DNA of 12,806 bases, taken from Dehalococcoidia bacterium (GTDB taxonomy: Bacteria > Chloroflexota > Dehalococcoidia > Dehalococcoidales > RBG-16-60-22). Where the stretch lies: positions 1 to 12,806 of the forward strand of contig JAUWYU010000028.1 of NCBI GenBank assembly GCA_030615655.1, read 5' to 3'. Below are positions 12,432-12,806 of the stretch, piece after piece; the first letter of the stretch is position 1; every line of letters begins with the position of its first letter. Made by a program: the position numbers and the translations under genes. The notes beneath the pieces are model-generated. The model saw nothing but the letters and a program-made list of their open reading frames with translations. It did not search any database and was not told the origin of the DNA.

Positions 12432-12806
12432 TTACCCGGAAAGCTTGTCTTTCACCAGTTTGTCAATCTCCGCCGTCAGGTCGTAACCCTCAATAAGATT
12501 ACCATTGGCATCAGCCACCTGCCTGTCGGCTGTTATCCTGACCTTCCCCTCGCTGAATGCCTTGATAGTAGTCAGAATCAGCGGTAGCTCCCGGGCATAC
12601 CCGTGCTGCCGTATTGCTTTAAATAAATCGTTCTCCTCCCCCCACTCCCCCCTGACCTCCTCGATAGTCTTCCCCTTTATCTCATCCCAATAGCGGTCAA
12701 ACGCCTCCCCCCGCAGAGGAAAAAGGCAGTAGGTAGCCGTCGGCCCCGCATCCAGTTCCGGTATCGCCACGTGCATTTTCACGCCCTGGGTATCTGCCCC
12801 TTTTCC
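12432..12806 (-). CDS. Unrecognised protein, C-terminal part, cut by window edge
   Basis: The frame is open from the right edge to the TAA at 12432, giving 124 residues. Internal start codons exist (GTG at 12782, ATG at 12776), but neither has a convincing Shine-Dalgarno. The frame stays open upstream, so this is probably the end of a longer protein. I do not recognise the family. The visible part is soluble, with an aromatic- and Asp-containing segment (FDRYWDEIKGKTIEEVRGEWGEE), a helix with YARELPLILTTIKAF, a strand-like GKVRITADRQV, DANGNLIEGYDL, and a final charged helix ending KDKLSG. There is one cysteine (TYCLFP) and no membrane segment. Codon use looks like that of the neighbouring chromosomal genes, so a real gene is likely. 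Confidence 0.65.
   Translation of the reverse strand, partial: GKGADTQGVKMHVAIPELDAGPTATYCLFPLRGEAFDRYWDEIKGKTIEEVRGEWGEENDLFKAIRQHGYARELPLILTTIKAFSEGKVRITADRQVADANGNLIEGYDLTAEIDKLVKDKLSG

Overview
The window looks like part of a chromosome from an anaerobic bacterium, most likely an uncultured Chloroflexota of the Dehalococcoidia type. This is an inference from three things: the AspRS, trigger factor and ClpP are bacterial; the homocysteine, rubrerythrin and minimal Suf genes are typical of anaerobes; and short GC-rich palindromic repeats are scattered between genes. No rRNA, tRNA, CRISPR array, phage gene or transposase was seen.

Left third (1-4477, minus strand): one run of seven genes reads leftwards from a near-consensus promoter at 4449-4477. 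In order of transcription they are a rubrerythrin-like diiron protein, SufC, SufB, a 54-residue rubredoxin, a single-domain PAS protein, a tandem double bacterioferritin-like protein, and a further ferritin-like protein cut by the window edge. Together they suit iron handling, Fe-S assembly and peroxide/oxygen defence in an anaerobe. The rubredoxin and the rubrerythrin diiron domain, often fused in one protein, are separate genes here.

Middle (4386-7505): a 308-base AT-rich divergent spacer holds two 6-3-6 palindromes, followed by an unrecognised 100-residue protein on the plus strand. Convergent to it is a three-gene minus-strand operon of DUF39/COG1900, NIL-ferredoxin and UPF0280 (ApbE-like) proteins. 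This is the set known from methanogens and sulfate reducers to make homocysteine from aspartate semialdehyde and reduced sulfur. Its likely promoter lies between two arms of a 9-base inverted repeat.

Right half (7530-12806): a spacer with a 38-base direct repeat and a GC-rich hairpin element precedes a well-formed promoter and the aspS-tig-clpP operon (translation and protein quality control). No clpX follows. After clpP comes a cluster of palindromic repeats of at least three kinds surrounding an AT-rich UPF0213 GIY-YIG endonuclease-like gene whose ribosome binding site appears to come from the repeat itself. The window ends inside an unrecognised minus-strand gene.

The best candidates for something new are: (1) the double bacterioferritin protein, which keeps both diiron sites and a Met at the haem-ligand position in each half; (2) the GIY-YIG gene sitting inside short palindromic repeats; (3) a repeat family whose hairpin stems differ in sequence but keep their pairing; (4) a free-standing DUF438-type PAS protein inside the iron/redox operon.
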